A DNA stretch of 64,000 bases from Marinobacter szutsaonensis (GTDB lineage Bacteria; Pseudomonadota; Gammaproteobacteria; Pseudomonadales; Oleiphilaceae), in assembly GCF_039523335.1 (NCBI RefSeq), contig NZ_BAAAFC010000001.1, forward strand, positions 186,001 to 250,000, written 5' to 3'. Under the pieces are notes generated by a model. The model had not been told where the DNA came from and made no database searches. It saw nothing but the letters and a program-made list of their open reading frames with translations. Made by a program: the position numbers and the translations under genes. Positions 8,696 to 17,122 of this stretch are shown here, one piece after another. Numbering within the stretch: position 1 is the stretch's first letter; each line of letters starts with the position of its first letter.

Positions 8696-8823
8696 AAAGT
8701 ACTAAATTCCCGCCACCGTATATCAGTGAGTTAGCCTCCAAAATCCACGCAAAGTCCTAAAGAAACTTAAAGCAAATTCGAGAATAGGGCGCTCATTCCG
8801 GTTTCCACGCAAAGTGCTAAATT
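8696..8823 (+). repeat. Degenerate CCACGCAAAGTNCTAAA direct repeats, right set
   Basis: Three copies are seen: AAAGTACTAA at 8696-8705, AAAGTCCTAA at 8751-8760 and AAAGTGCTAA at 8811-8820, spaced 55 and 60 bp. The last two share a longer unit, CCACGCAAAGTNCTAAA. The core matches the repeats at 5116-5252 on the far side of mqo-idh, in the same orientation. The rest of 8650-9050 shows no gene that I can support. Confidence 0.55.
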
Positions 8824-9050
8824 CTGCGTCCGGTTCCTTATGCCGAAAGCTATTCGATCGCTCCGAAGGAATTCTTGGCGTAGTGAGATAGGCCCCTCAT
8901 TGCAGCTAACCAAATTATCCAAATGCTTGAGATCGTGACTTATTCCATTAACCTGGGTTAATCACAAAGATAGTCGAATGTTCGCGGGCATCTGAAAATG
9001 CGATCTGCCCGGCAGAAGTTACGACTTAATTTCCTTGGCATGGAGGCTCC

Positions 9051-9535
9051 TTGGCAAAGAATCAGGAATTCGATAAAGGCTTACCGTGTTTCGTCACTTT
9101 GGCACGGTTTCACGGGATCCCGGAGAAGCCGAGTCAACTGTCTCATCATTTCAAAGAGCCTGATAAGCCCTTCGGTAGCAGCGCGGTTCTGCTTCCAGCA
9201 AAGTCCGTCGGCCTGCAATGCCGGGAGCCACTATCTCACTATTTCCGCCTAGACACGAAGCCACTTCAGGCCATAGCCAAAGCGACCGACGGCACTTTTT
9301 TATCATTGCCAAAGCGACCATCACCTCAAGCGGCGAAAGAAGGGTGGTAATTCACGACCTCCATGAGTGCCCCCCTCCGTTTACCGAGTATGGCGTGATT
9401 CCCGCAGAGCTGGCAGGTCTGAGTAACGCGACCATTCCGGATGAGAAAGCCGGCTGGCTGTTTAAGATGCGGCTGCAAAGGCACCCGTTCGATGATGGAT
9501 TATTTCTTATCTCCCATCATGAAGTCGGTGGGTGA
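9051..9535 (+). pseudogene. Remnant of a type I secretion ATPase: frameshifted C39-like N-terminal domain
   Basis: From a TTG at 9051 (GGAGG at 9042-9046) the frame encodes LARFHGIPEKPSQLSHHF, then VLLPAKSVGLQCRE and PLQAIAKATDGTF. This is the pattern of the C39-peptidase-like domain at the N-terminus of HlyB/RtxB-type ABC exporters. At the T-run 9296-9301 the frame breaks; with one more T it would continue as FFIIAKA...VVIHDLHE, again matching the family, to a stop at 9533-9535. No membrane or ATPase domain follows, so the gene is both frameshifted and truncated to roughly 160 residues. A sequencing error in the T-run could explain the shift but not the missing domains. Confidence 0.55.
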
Positions 9536-9646
9536 GAGTCTTCAGGAACGCCAACTGGGATCAAAAGTAGGGTCGGGCGGCAAGAGCCGGGCAGAGCCAG
9601 TGATTTTGATAGGTTGGTGCCGTAACGAACAATGGAGGAAGAGGAA

Positions 9647-10765
9647 ATGCGTATTTCGATGGGAAGGAAAGGGGGTAATTTTGCGCTCTCGCTGTTTCTA
9701 GTTTTGTTTTGTTTGGGCGTGAAAGCACTGGCGGCAGAGGATCATAAAGCCAGCGTCAGCCGTGGGACGCTCTATATGGTCCAGGCAGATGGCAGCGTCT
9801 TCGGTTATGGTCGAGGGAACATTTATCTCAGGTCCACCAGACCCTTAGATGATGAAGTGTTTCGCGTACCGGGCCTAGAAAACATTGTTGGTATTGATGT
9901 CGGTAAAAATCATGCACTTGCTCTGGATTCTGACGGATGCATTTGGGCGTGGGGCAGTAATGAATATGACCAGTTAGGTTTTCAAGAAGAGAAAATAATT
10001 CAAGCACCTAAAAGGTTTGATGGTCTTTGTGGGGTGGTGGATTTCGACTCTTCTCATTATGCATCGATTGTTCTGTTTGAAGATAAGAAGACTGTTCAGA
10101 TATGGGGCGCTGACATCAAAGATGCGCATCAAGGCAGAAAGTATCAACTCGATGAACCAATTAAAAAGGTGGTTTCTTATTCTATATCGTTTGCAATTGC
10201 AGAATCAGGTAACGTTTATGCTTGGGGCAATCCTGGTTCCATGAAAGGTCTATTGGGAAAAAAAGACAAAATCTCTTGGGAACCAAAAAAGCTTGATATC
10301 CCTTGCCATGTCAAGCAGATAGATATCGGAGTGGATGTGATATTCGTTTGTGAATCGGGTGATGTCTACATGTTCGGTTCAAATACGGCGGGAACACTCG
10401 GAAATGGAAACACCAAACCTGTTGATCGTATAACTAAACACCCGACTTTATCCGGTATAGAAAAAATAATGGGGGCGGGGATAAGAATTGCTAAGACATA
10501 TAATAATGAATATTTTGGGTGGGGAGATCAGCTATTGGGGCCTGTTGAATGGACAAATAGTGGATACATTACTGATCCGGAGTTTATAAAAGTACATGAC
10601 GGTGTTGTAGATTTTTACTCGGAGAATTACTCGATATTTTTCATAAAAAATAATGGCAACGTGCTCAGGCTGGTTCCTGAAGAGCATTGGCTGTTCCCAG
10701 TTAAATATTCCCTTGAGGATTATTCATTTCAAGAATACCAGTATAAAGACAGCTATAAGGAGTGA
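9647..10765 (+). CDS. Secreted RCC1-repeat (beta-propeller) protein
   Basis: This is a 372-residue protein with a signal peptide (hydrophobic FALSLFLVLFCLGVKALA ending before AEDHK). Recurrent units of the type G-V-x-A-W-G-x-N (IWAWGSNEYDQLG, VYAWGNPG, VYMFGSNTAGTLGNG, YFGWGDQLLG) spaced about 50 residues identify RCC1/BLIP-II-type propeller blades, some degenerate. The ATG at 9647 is preferred over 9632 because GAGGAAGAGG lies directly upstream. Base composition is clearly more AT-rich than in neighbouring genes, which points to recent transfer. The location after a type I secretion remnant and before a palindromic repeat fits an accessory region. Partner and function are unknown; bacterial secreted RCC1 proteins include inhibitors and host-interacting factors. 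Confidence 0.75.
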   Translation: MRISMGRKGGNFALSLFLVLFCLGVKALAAEDHKASVSRGTLYMVQADGSVFGYGRGNIYLRSTRPLDDEVFRVPGLENIVGIDVGKNHALALDSDGCIWAWGSNEYDQLGFQEEKIIQAPKRFDGLCGVVDFDSSHYASIVLFEDKKTVQIWGADIKDAHQGRKYQLDEPIKKVVSYSISFAIAESGNVYAWGNPGSMKGLLGKKDKISWEPKKLDIPCHVKQIDIGVDVIFVCESGDVYMFGSNTAGTLGNGNTKPVDRITKHPTLSGIEKIMGAGIRIAKTYNNEYFGWGDQLLGPVEWTNSGYITDPEFIKVHDGVVDFYSENYSIFFIKNNGNVLRLVPEEHWLFPVKYSLEDYSFQEYQYKDSYKE

Positions 10766-10767
10766 GT

Positions 10768-10917
10768 ATGTCTGAATTTACCCTGTCGGCATTTGAAGGA
10801 TCTTTGCTTTCGGTCATCGTTGAAAGGGGTCAGATGAAAGTTTTCATCAGACCCCGATCTAGCCCCGGGGTTGTCGCTTGGTGTGGAGAGCAAGTTTGGG
10901 GCTATCGTTCTCTATGA
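10768..10917 (+). CDS. Small ORF of 49 residues overlapping a palindromic repeat
   Basis: An ATG at 10768 sits 2 bp after the RCC1 gene stop and has AAGGAG at the right distance, so it could be translationally coupled. The product starts MSEFTLSAFEGSLLSVIVER and then reads through the REP-like palindrome at 10826-10855 (residues about 20-30) to a TGA at 10915. The likeliest reading is a gene cut short when the repeat inserted. No family is recognised. Confidence 0.3.
   Translation: MSEFTLSAFEGSLLSVIVERGQMKVFIRPRSSPGVVAWCGEQVWGYRSL
10826..10855. repeat. REP-like palindrome, copy 3
   Basis: This has the same 13-bp stem as 452-481 and 518-547, with one mismatch in the right arm (CATCAGACCCC for CATCTGACCCC) and an AGTT loop. 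It lies inside the small reading frame after the RCC1 gene. About 10 kb separates it from the other two copies. Confidence 0.75.
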
Positions 10918-10972
10918 ATTATTTGAGAGGTGTGGTGCCCTGATTCTCTGACCGTGCTCACACCATACTGCG

Positions 10973-10988
10973 CATAATGTATATTATG
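10973..10988. promoter_or_regulatory. Inverted repeat CATAAT-GTAT-ATTATG
   Basis: A perfect 6-bp inverted repeat with a 4-bp centre lies in the 122-bp gap between the small ORF and the 3' end of the mnh operon. It is AT-rich and could be a weak hairpin or protein site. No T-run follows, so terminator activity is doubtful. Confidence 0.25.
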
Positions 10989-11039
10989 TTAAATGCCGTA
11001 GAGACTTCCTTTTAACTCCCCAAACAAACCGCTCCTGAC

Positions 11040-12530
11040 TCACCCCGTACCAGAGCCATTACGCCCCCTCGCGAGCCACCACACGGCAGCTAGCGCCGTT
11101 GCGGCCACGATTGGCCAACTCAGGCTCCAGACTTCACCTGGTGTCAGCACGAACCAGGAATGTCCTGCCTCGGATCGGGCTCCAGGTAAAAACCAGAATG
11201 CCACGAGGCTGCATACCGTTGCTGCCACCCAGCCAAGCCATTTGAAAGGATGGTTATGCCCTGTCTGAGCGCTTTGATGGAGGGTCCAGATAAACCGCCA
11301 GATCAGTAGCATGGTGGCAACAGCCCCGGCGGTCATTATCAGGGGTAAGTATTCCGCCACGGCGAAATCATACTGTTCAGGCTTCAAGGCATCCTTCATG
11401 GCGAATTTGGCGGCTGCCCCACTGGTAAACGGCAGGCCCGCGAGTGACAAACCGGGTAATGCTATTAATAACCACAGAATCCACCGAAACCGGCGTTGTG
11501 CCGGCAGCTGCACTGCCGTGGAAAGGAAAAGGCACCCTTTGGCCAGACCATGGTGTAACGCATACAAGGCGATGACAGAGAAAAGCGTTGCAGCGTGTTC
11601 CATATTCGCCATGGCAGCGCCAACCATCAGGGTAATAAGCCCCATCTGGCTGATGCTCGAATAAGCCAGAACGGTTTTCGGGCGAACCTGGTTTAAACCG
11701 AGTGCTGCGCCGCCTAGCGCTCCGATCGCACCAAGAACCACGAGCGTATTACCCCAGGCTGGCAACGATATTTCACCGAAAGGCAGTGTAACGAGCCAGC
11801 CAAGTAATCCTGCCTTGATCATTGCACCGCTGAGCACGGCACTGGCCGGTGTTGGCGCGACCGGATGCGCCAGGGGCAGCCAGAAGTGAAGAAACGGAAG
11901 CCCCGCCTTGACGCCGAAGCCGGACACCAGCAAGGCGATGATCATTCCGCTCCGGTCCGATTCTGCAATGGCACCGGGCAGTTCGGTAAGCAATGTGCTG
12001 TCGGCCTGGTGGGCCGCCATTAGCAGACCGGTGAGCAGGGCCATCTCTCCCGTTACGGCCATGGCGAGGTAGACCCGCCCTGCCCGGTTGGCTTCGTCGG
12101 TACGCTCATGGACTACGAGCCCATAGGCGGCAAAGGTCATGAGGGCAAAGAAGCTGTAAAAGCTGGCAAGATCCACAGAGATTATCAGGCCCAGGTTGCC
12201 CGTTAGCGTGAGGGCCCAGAACACGCAGAATGCGCGTGGTTTGCGTGTCTCCAGGTAGCCTACAGCAAAGATACCGGCCGTTGCCCAGAGCACAGACGTG
12301 AGCAGAAGGAAGGTCTGCCGTAACTCATCCAGCCCCCAAACCCCGCCAATAAGTAACCAGGGCAGCTCCAGCCAGTGGTGGAATTCAGCCATCAGGCCCG
12401 TCAGTATTGCCGGAAGTGGTAGCAGTGGCAGGCAGTACCGGTAAATCGTCTGCCCCTTGGGCCTGAAGGCCAGGAAAAGAGAGGCCAAAGGGAGAATCAC
12501 AGTTATCAGCAGCAGTGGAGAGGTAATCAT
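11040..12530 (-). CDS. Third proton-conducting antiporter subunit (MnhD/NuoL-M-like)
   Basis: The product is a 496-residue, strongly hydrophobic protein of the proton-antiporter M family (PF00361 type). Conserved membrane-embedded charged segments are seen: LVSGFGVKAGLPFLHFWLP and YALHHGLAKG. The start at 12530 overlaps the stop of the gene before it by one base (TGATG), which argues against the in-frame start at 12569. It is the last gene of the nine-gene mnh operon. It is the most divergent of the three D-like subunits and closer in look to hydrogenase-type subunits such as HyfB. It would add a further ion-translocating channel to the complex in the inner membrane. Confidence 0.8.
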   Translation of the reverse strand: MITSPLLLITVILPLASLFLAFRPKGQTIYRYCLPLLPLPAILTGLMAEFHHWLELPWLLIGGVWGLDELRQTFLLLTSVLWATAGIFAVGYLETRKPRAFCVFWALTLTGNLGLIISVDLASFYSFFALMTFAAYGLVVHERTDEANRAGRVYLAMAVTGEMALLTGLLMAAHQADSTLLTELPGAIAESDRSGMIIALLVSGFGVKAGLPFLHFWLPLAHPVAPTPASAVLSGAMIKAGLLGWLVTLPFGEISLPAWGNTLVVLGAIGALGGAALGLNQVRPKTVLAYSSISQMGLITLMVGAAMANMEHAATLFSVIALYALHHGLAKGCLFLSTAVQLPAQRRFRWILWLLIALPGLSLAGLPFTSGAAAKFAMKDALKPEQYDFAVAEYLPLIMTAGAVATMLLIWRFIWTLHQSAQTGHNHPFKWLGWVAATVCSLVAFWFLPGARSEAGHSWFVLTPGEVWSLSWPIVAATALAAVWWLARGRNGSGTG

Positions 12531-14026
12531 CAAAGGTCCACCTCTCTTGCCACAATCAGTTCGACCCATCCCAGCGGGCTGAACGATGCCGAAGCCAGTA
12601 AGCCTGCCAGTACCAGGAAGCCGGCAGTAATCAGCGGGGGCCAGAGCAGCCAGGCGCTGGTTTCAAAGCGGCCCCATTGGCGTTCCTCAGGCCACTCCTT
12701 TTTCTGCTCGCGGAACCAGATCCTGTTCAGAACCGGCAAAAAGTACGCCGCGTTGAGCAGGCTGCTGACCACCAGCACGGCAATCACCCAATCCATGCCG
12801 GCTGCAAGGGCCCCGGTGCCCATGGTCCATTTGGTGATGAACCCCGCCAGTGGTGGCGTTCCGATCATGCCGAACGCGGCAAGGGTGAAAGCGACAGAAG
12901 TAGCCGGCATTCGCCGCCCTGCACCATCGAGTTCATCTATTCTGTGTATTCCCAGTGTTTCCGCGTAGTTGCCCGCGCAGAAGAACAGTGTGATCTTCAT
13001 GACGCCCTGATGAACCAGATGGACCAGGCCGCCGGCCACGCCCACCGGCCCGGCTAAACAAAGCCCGAGAATGATATAAGACACCTGACTGACGGTTGAG
13101 AACGCCAGACGTCGCTTCAGGTCGGATTGACTCAACGCCCTTGCAGAGCCATAGATGATCGTGAATGCAGCAATGGCGGCCAACCCCGATAACAAACCAA
13201 GCGCATTTGCTGTTTCCAGACCGTAGATTTCGAACACCACCCGGACAATGCCGAAAGCCCCTGCTTTTACCACAGCCACCGCATGCAGCAGCGCGCTAAC
13301 CGGCGCCGGAGCGACCATGGCCGTTGGCAACCAGCCATGCAGCGGCACTATGGCGGCTTTTACGCCTAAACCGGCGATCAAAATCACGAAAACGAGTGTC
13401 AGGGGCGCCTGCAGATCCGGTGTCACATCGGCAAAATGACCGCCCGGCCGGAATGGCAGGTCACCGGAAAAATTGTGGAGCATAGCGATTCCAAACAGCA
13501 GAACCGCACCTCCGGTGAGCGTATAGATGATATAGGTGCGCCCGGCCTGCAATGCCTGTTGGGTTCCGCGGTGTACCACCAGAGGATAGGTGGAGAGCGT
13601 GAGCATCTCGTAGAAAAGAAAGAAGGTGAACAGATTTCCCGCCAGAGCAATCCCCATGGTGCTGGCCACGCACAGACTGAAAAAACCGAAGAATCGACTT
13701 CGATTCGGGGAGTCTTCCAGGTAACCCACCGCATACACCGTGGTCAACAGCCACAATGATGCAGACAGTCCCGCAAAGAGCATGGCGAGGGCGTCCGCAC
13801 GGAGCACGAACTCTACCCCGGGGATCATGGGGAAAGAAATCCCGTACTCCCTACCCTGAAACACACCCCAGACCATCAGGCCGACCAGCAGGAGCTTCAG
13901 TACCGCGGCGACAAGGTTTACCGCGGTTCGGAGTTGGTGCTTGTGTTCAGGCAAGGTGAAAATGATGACAGCCGCAGTAAGGGAGGTCATCAGTGCAAAA
14001 ACCGGTAGCAAGGCGCCGGTAGTCAT
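12530..14026 (-). CDS. Proton-conducting antiporter subunit MnhD-like (second copy)
   Basis: The 498-residue protein has about 14 membrane segments and the PF00361 core. Recognisable elements are LFYEMLTLSTYPLVVHRGT, GLGVKAAIVPLHGWLPTAM and HQGVMKITLFFCAGNYAETLG, the last two holding the channel lysines. This copy has the best match to canonical MnhD/MrpD. It overlaps the preceding D-like gene by 4 bp (ATGA) and the next by one base, so translation is likely coupled. In Mrp complexes this subunit carries out proton/cation translocation. Confidence 0.85.
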   Translation of the reverse strand: MTTGALLPVFALMTSLTAAVIIFTLPEHKHQLRTAVNLVAAVLKLLLVGLMVWGVFQGREYGISFPMIPGVEFVLRADALAMLFAGLSASLWLLTTVYAVGYLEDSPNRSRFFGFFSLCVASTMGIALAGNLFTFFLFYEMLTLSTYPLVVHRGTQQALQAGRTYIIYTLTGGAVLLFGIAMLHNFSGDLPFRPGGHFADVTPDLQAPLTLVFVILIAGLGVKAAIVPLHGWLPTAMVAPAPVSALLHAVAVVKAGAFGIVRVVFEIYGLETANALGLLSGLAAIAAFTIIYGSARALSQSDLKRRLAFSTVSQVSYIILGLCLAGPVGVAGGLVHLVHQGVMKITLFFCAGNYAETLGIHRIDELDGAGRRMPATSVAFTLAAFGMIGTPPLAGFITKWTMGTGALAAGMDWVIAVLVVSSLLNAAYFLPVLNRIWFREQKKEWPEERQWGRFETSAWLLWPPLITAGFLVLAGLLASASFSPLGWVELIVAREVDL

Positions 14027-15492
14027 GTGCCCTCCCCGTTGGCGAACGTCAGGGCCATCACGGAAAGTACCGGCTCGGCCATCAGGCCAAGTCCCAGGGA
14101 AAGCAGAGCGAGTATCATCGGGATGATCTCAAGGCGCCGGGCAGGATGAAAGAAATGATCGATATTGGAATCTTCGACAAATGAGGCGCGGTACACCCGG
14201 AACACGTAGGCAGCGGACAACAATCCCCCGCCCAGAAGTACGACCAGCCACCACCATTGACCGGTGGCGAGGCTTGCCTGAAGAAACAGCCATTTCGCAG
14301 CGAAACCGCCGGTCGGTGGCAAGCCCATTAGCGATACCCCTGCCAGACCAAATGAAAACAGGGAAAACGGAAGAAAATGGCTGACACCGGCCAGCGCATT
14401 CACCCGATTGCTGCCTACCGACATGATCAGATTCCCGGCGGAGAGAAACATCGCAGCCTTGGCCAGGGCATGGCTGGTCACCTGCAGGGTCATGGCCTGT
14501 TGTGCCTGAAGTGCCGCTGCCTCCGTGGTATTCCAGGTCAGCGGGAACAACAGGAACAGATACCCGATCTGCGCGACCGACGAGTACGCCACAACCTGCT
14601 TGAGCTTCGGCTGCCGCAACGCCTGCCAACCACCCCAGAACACCGCCATACCTCCCAGTAATCCGAGCAACTGAGCGAGGGCAAGTGAACCCAGGGGCGC
14701 TCCCAGTTCGAGCCAGAGCCGTGCCGCGATATAGAACGACCCTTTCACCACCAGGGCTGACAGCAGAGCGCTGACTGGAGATCTTGCGATACCGTGAGCG
14801 GGTGGCAACCAGCGGTGCATCGGAAACAGCGCTGTTTTCAGAGCCAAACCAAAGAGCATCAGTACCAGGGCGAAACCTGCGCCATCCCGGGCACTGTCCT
14901 GACGCAATGCGAAGGCAATTCCCGAGAGCGACAGGCTGCCAAACTCGCCATAGAACAGAGCGACGCCCAACAAGTACGCCAGGGAACCCAGTAACGCGGC
15001 CATCAGGTAACGAAGAGCAGCCCTTAAGGCTTCCGACTGCCCGCCAAGCGCAACCAGGCCAACCGCCGACAGGCTTATCAGTTCCAGGCCCACGTACAGG
15101 TTGAACAGATCGTTGCCCAGCCAGACGACATTCAGGCCAGCCCAGAGAAACCAGAACAGCGGCCAGAAATACCGGTGCCACTGTTTATCCGGATCCAGAT
15201 AGAAGCCTGCGTGCAGCCCGGAGGCCGCAGCCACCAGCGCGGTCAGCAGAACAAACGTCACCGCCAGGCCATCCACCCGTAGCTCTATTCCCAGGGGCGC
15301 CTGCCAGCCACCCAGCGGATATTGAAAGCCTCCGTCTCGGACAACAACCGCCCAGAGCGCCAGTGATACCAACACCTGAATCGCTATGCCAAGCCACGTT
15401 ATTGCCCGGCCCCACCTGAATCCGGCCAGTAGTGTCAGGACTGCCCAGGCAAGCGGCGTAAACAACAGCCCGGCCATCAACCACAGGGTCAT
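14023..15492 (-). CDS. Proton-conducting antiporter subunit MnhD-like (first copy)
   Basis: The product is a 489-residue polytopic membrane protein of the same PF00361 family. Key segments are LYVGLELISLSAVGLVALGG (with the conserved glutamate), LFGLALKTALFPMHRWLPPAHG and SHALAKAAMFLSAGN. It directly follows the MnhC-like gene with a 4-bp overlap, the usual place of mnhD. Its sequence is distinct from the two later copies, so the three are not recent duplicates. Confidence 0.85.
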   Translation of the reverse strand: MTLWLMAGLLFTPLAWAVLTLLAGFRWGRAITWLGIAIQVLVSLALWAVVVRDGGFQYPLGGWQAPLGIELRVDGLAVTFVLLTALVAAASGLHAGFYLDPDKQWHRYFWPLFWFLWAGLNVVWLGNDLFNLYVGLELISLSAVGLVALGGQSEALRAALRYLMAALLGSLAYLLGVALFYGEFGSLSLSGIAFALRQDSARDGAGFALVLMLFGLALKTALFPMHRWLPPAHGIARSPVSALLSALVVKGSFYIAARLWLELGAPLGSLALAQLLGLLGGMAVFWGGWQALRQPKLKQVVAYSSVAQIGYLFLLFPLTWNTTEAAALQAQQAMTLQVTSHALAKAAMFLSAGNLIMSVGSNRVNALAGVSHFLPFSLFSFGLAGVSLMGLPPTGGFAAKWLFLQASLATGQWWWLVVLLGGGLLSAAYVFRVYRASFVEDSNIDHFFHPARRLEIIPMILALLSLGLGLMAEPVLSVMALTFANGEGT

Positions 15493-15839
15493 TCGCGTGG
15501 AGCCTCCCGGACCTTGCGAGGCCCTTGGTGCGGGAGAGTGTCCCGGGCAGGATCTTCCAGAGCGGTCTTTCCGGAGAGATGGAAATAGCGCCGGATCAAG
15601 ACCACTGCCAGTGCGGTGGCAGCAATGGCAACCACGATGCCGGTGAGCACCAGGGCCTGGGGCACCGGATCCGGTCCGGAGCGGTGCTGGGCGAGGCCGA
15701 CCAATACCAGGAAAACTCCGGAACCCATGAGATTGAAAGCCAGCAGCTTACGCAACAGGTGCGAGATAACGATAAAACCGAACAGGCCAATGCCGCACAA
15801 AGCGGCTCCTGCGAAGGCGTAAAACAAAGAAGGCGTCAT
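15489..15839 (-). CDS. mnhC: Na+/H+ antiporter subunit MnhC (NuoK-like)
   Basis: The 116-residue protein has three membrane segments and the NuoK/MnhC pattern: GLFGFIVISHLLRKLLAFNLMGSGVFL and VPQALVLTGIVVAIAATALAV. Length agrees with MnhC. The C-terminal 30 residues are hydrophilic and variable. Four-base overlaps on both sides place it in the operon between the B-like and D-like genes. Confidence 0.85.
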   Translation of the reverse strand: MTPSLFYAFAGAALCGIGLFGFIVISHLLRKLLAFNLMGSGVFLVLVGLAQHRSGPDPVPQALVLTGIVVAIAATALAVVLIRRYFHLSGKTALEDPARDTLPHQGPRKVREAPRE

Positions 15840-16537
15840 CCGGAACCGCCCTCTTCCGGTTCCTCTGCGTTATTGACCGGAGCGGAGACAAACAGCGCGA
15901 GCAAAACCATGGCAATGGAAAGGGTGAGAACCGTCTCGATGACAACGATAAGAGTCTTGGCCAATTCGGGAGGGTATGCCAGGAACTCGCCTCCGTGCAG
16001 AGCACTGGTAACAGCAACGAGCAGGAACACGGCGAAACCCAGTGAAAGTCCGAGCCGAAGCATTATTCCCGGGCGCAGAAAGTCCATCGGAATGCCGCCG
16101 AGTCGCATCAGAACACCGCTCGCAGCCAGAACGGCTCCGGCCTGAAAGGCGCCGCCGGGCCGATCGGACCCGGCCCACAGCAGATATCCGGCCAGTAACA
16201 GCATCAGTGGGATTAACCAACGTTGAAGCGCATACAACAAGGTATCCGAGGTTCGAAGCTCCGGATCTTCCAGCGATGAAGTCCTGGCCACTGAGATCCC
16301 GGCAATGCCGGCAATCACCAGTACACCGATTTCAAGAAGCGTGTCATAGCTTCGAAAATTAAGAAGCACCGCGGTGACCGGGTTCTCGACACCACTTTGG
16401 TCAAGGTTCTTTCCCAGCAAACCGGGCAAATCAACTGGTTTGATGGTTATCGCGATCTGCCAGATCGAATAGGCCAGGCCAGACACAAAAGCCAGACAAA
16501 TCGCGGTGGCAGGCAATAGGGCCAGATCACGTTTCAT
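15836..16537 (-). CDS. mnhB: MnhB-domain subunit of the cation antiporter
   Basis: The 233-residue membrane protein has an MnhB domain in its C-terminal half, with the conserved GSDRPGGAFQAGAVLAASGVL. The N-terminal half contains an extra pair of segments (LALLPATAICLAFVSGLAY, then FRSYDTLLEIGVLVIAGIAG), as in the MbhE/MnhA C-terminal region. So this gene appears to combine the MnhA tail element with MnhB. It overlaps both neighbours by 4 bp. Confidence 0.85.
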   Translation of the reverse strand: MKRDLALLPATAICLAFVSGLAYSIWQIAITIKPVDLPGLLGKNLDQSGVENPVTAVLLNFRSYDTLLEIGVLVIAGIAGISVARTSSLEDPELRTSDTLLYALQRWLIPLMLLLAGYLLWAGSDRPGGAFQAGAVLAASGVLMRLGGIPMDFLRPGIMLRLGLSLGFAVFLLVAVTSALHGGEFLAYPPELAKTLIVVIETVLTLSIAMVLLALFVSAPVNNAEEPEEGGSG

Positions 16538-16815
16538 GGCTGTTCTTCCTCGTTGTCATCACCTCCGGGTTTGCCGTTCGACAGATGGCGGGCAGCGTCC
16601 AGCAGCAGCACTCCCGTCAGTCCGGCCCCAATGGCTGCTTCGGCAAGCGCAACATCGGGTGCATGCAGGCGTACCCAGGCCAGGGCCATCAGCAAACCGA
16701 AAGCAATAAAGAAGACAACAGCCCGGAACAGGTCACGGGACCACAGAACGCTCCCGGCCGTTACCAGTAGAGCTATGACAAGCAGAACATCCAGCAACCA
16801 TTCAGCCATCATCAT
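16534..16815 (-). CDS. MbhD-like subunit (DUF4040) of the cation antiporter
   Basis: The 93-residue protein has three membrane segments and the signature FFIAFGLLMALAWVRLHAPDVALAEAAIGAGLTGVLLL, matching the MbhD/DUF4040 domain that in Bacillus-type systems is part of the long MnhA subunit. Here it is a separate gene. Two further in-frame ATGs follow the first; the exact start is uncertain by up to two codons. It overlaps mnhG by 14 bp. Confidence 0.8.
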   Translation of the reverse strand: MMMAEWLLDVLLVIALLVTAGSVLWSRDLFRAVVFFIAFGLLMALAWVRLHAPDVALAEAAIGAGLTGVLLLDAARHLSNGKPGGDDNEEEQP

Positions 16816-17122
16816 CCTCTGTCCTGGAACCCCCTACGGTATTGCCCCGCACTGCCCGCGCTACAAGATGCGCTGAGGTGGCACTGGCCGCCAATGCAAC
16901 AACCCAGATCAGCAGTGTCTTGAAGCCGGCGGCGAAAGAAGGCGCAAGAGGCAGTAACGCCACTACAATGAAGCCCAAACCCAGGTTATCTGCCTTGGTC
17001 AGTGCATGAATACGTGTAAGGGTATCGGGGAAACGGAATAGACCAAGACTGCCCATTGCAAAAAACACGCAGCCCGCGACCAGCAGAACCAACTGAACCG
17101 CAATCACCAATCCGTCAAACAT
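16802..17122 (-). CDS. mnhG: Na+/H+ antiporter subunit MnhG
   Basis: The 106-residue protein begins MFDGLVIAVQ. The segment MGSLGLFRFPDTLTRIHALTKADNLGLGFI is diagnostic for MnhG/PhaG. The start at 17122 is chosen because it gives the normal MnhG N-terminus; it overlaps mnhF by 8 bp. A longer in-frame version from 17233 would add non-homologous residues. The C-terminus is acidic and cytoplasmic. Confidence 0.88.
   Translation of the reverse strand: MFDGLVIAVQLVLLVAGCVFFAMGSLGLFRFPDTLTRIHALTKADNLGLGFIVVALLPLAPSFAAGFKTLLIWVVALAASATSAHLVARAVRGNTVGGSRTEDDDG

Noticed and set aside
8696..8823. CRISPR array
   Set aside because: Repeats are only about 17 bp, degenerate and few, with no cas genes.
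8998..9252. 84-residue frame overlapping the secretion remnant
   Set aside because: It is in another frame and shows no family pattern, whereas the 9051 frame matches the C39-like domain.
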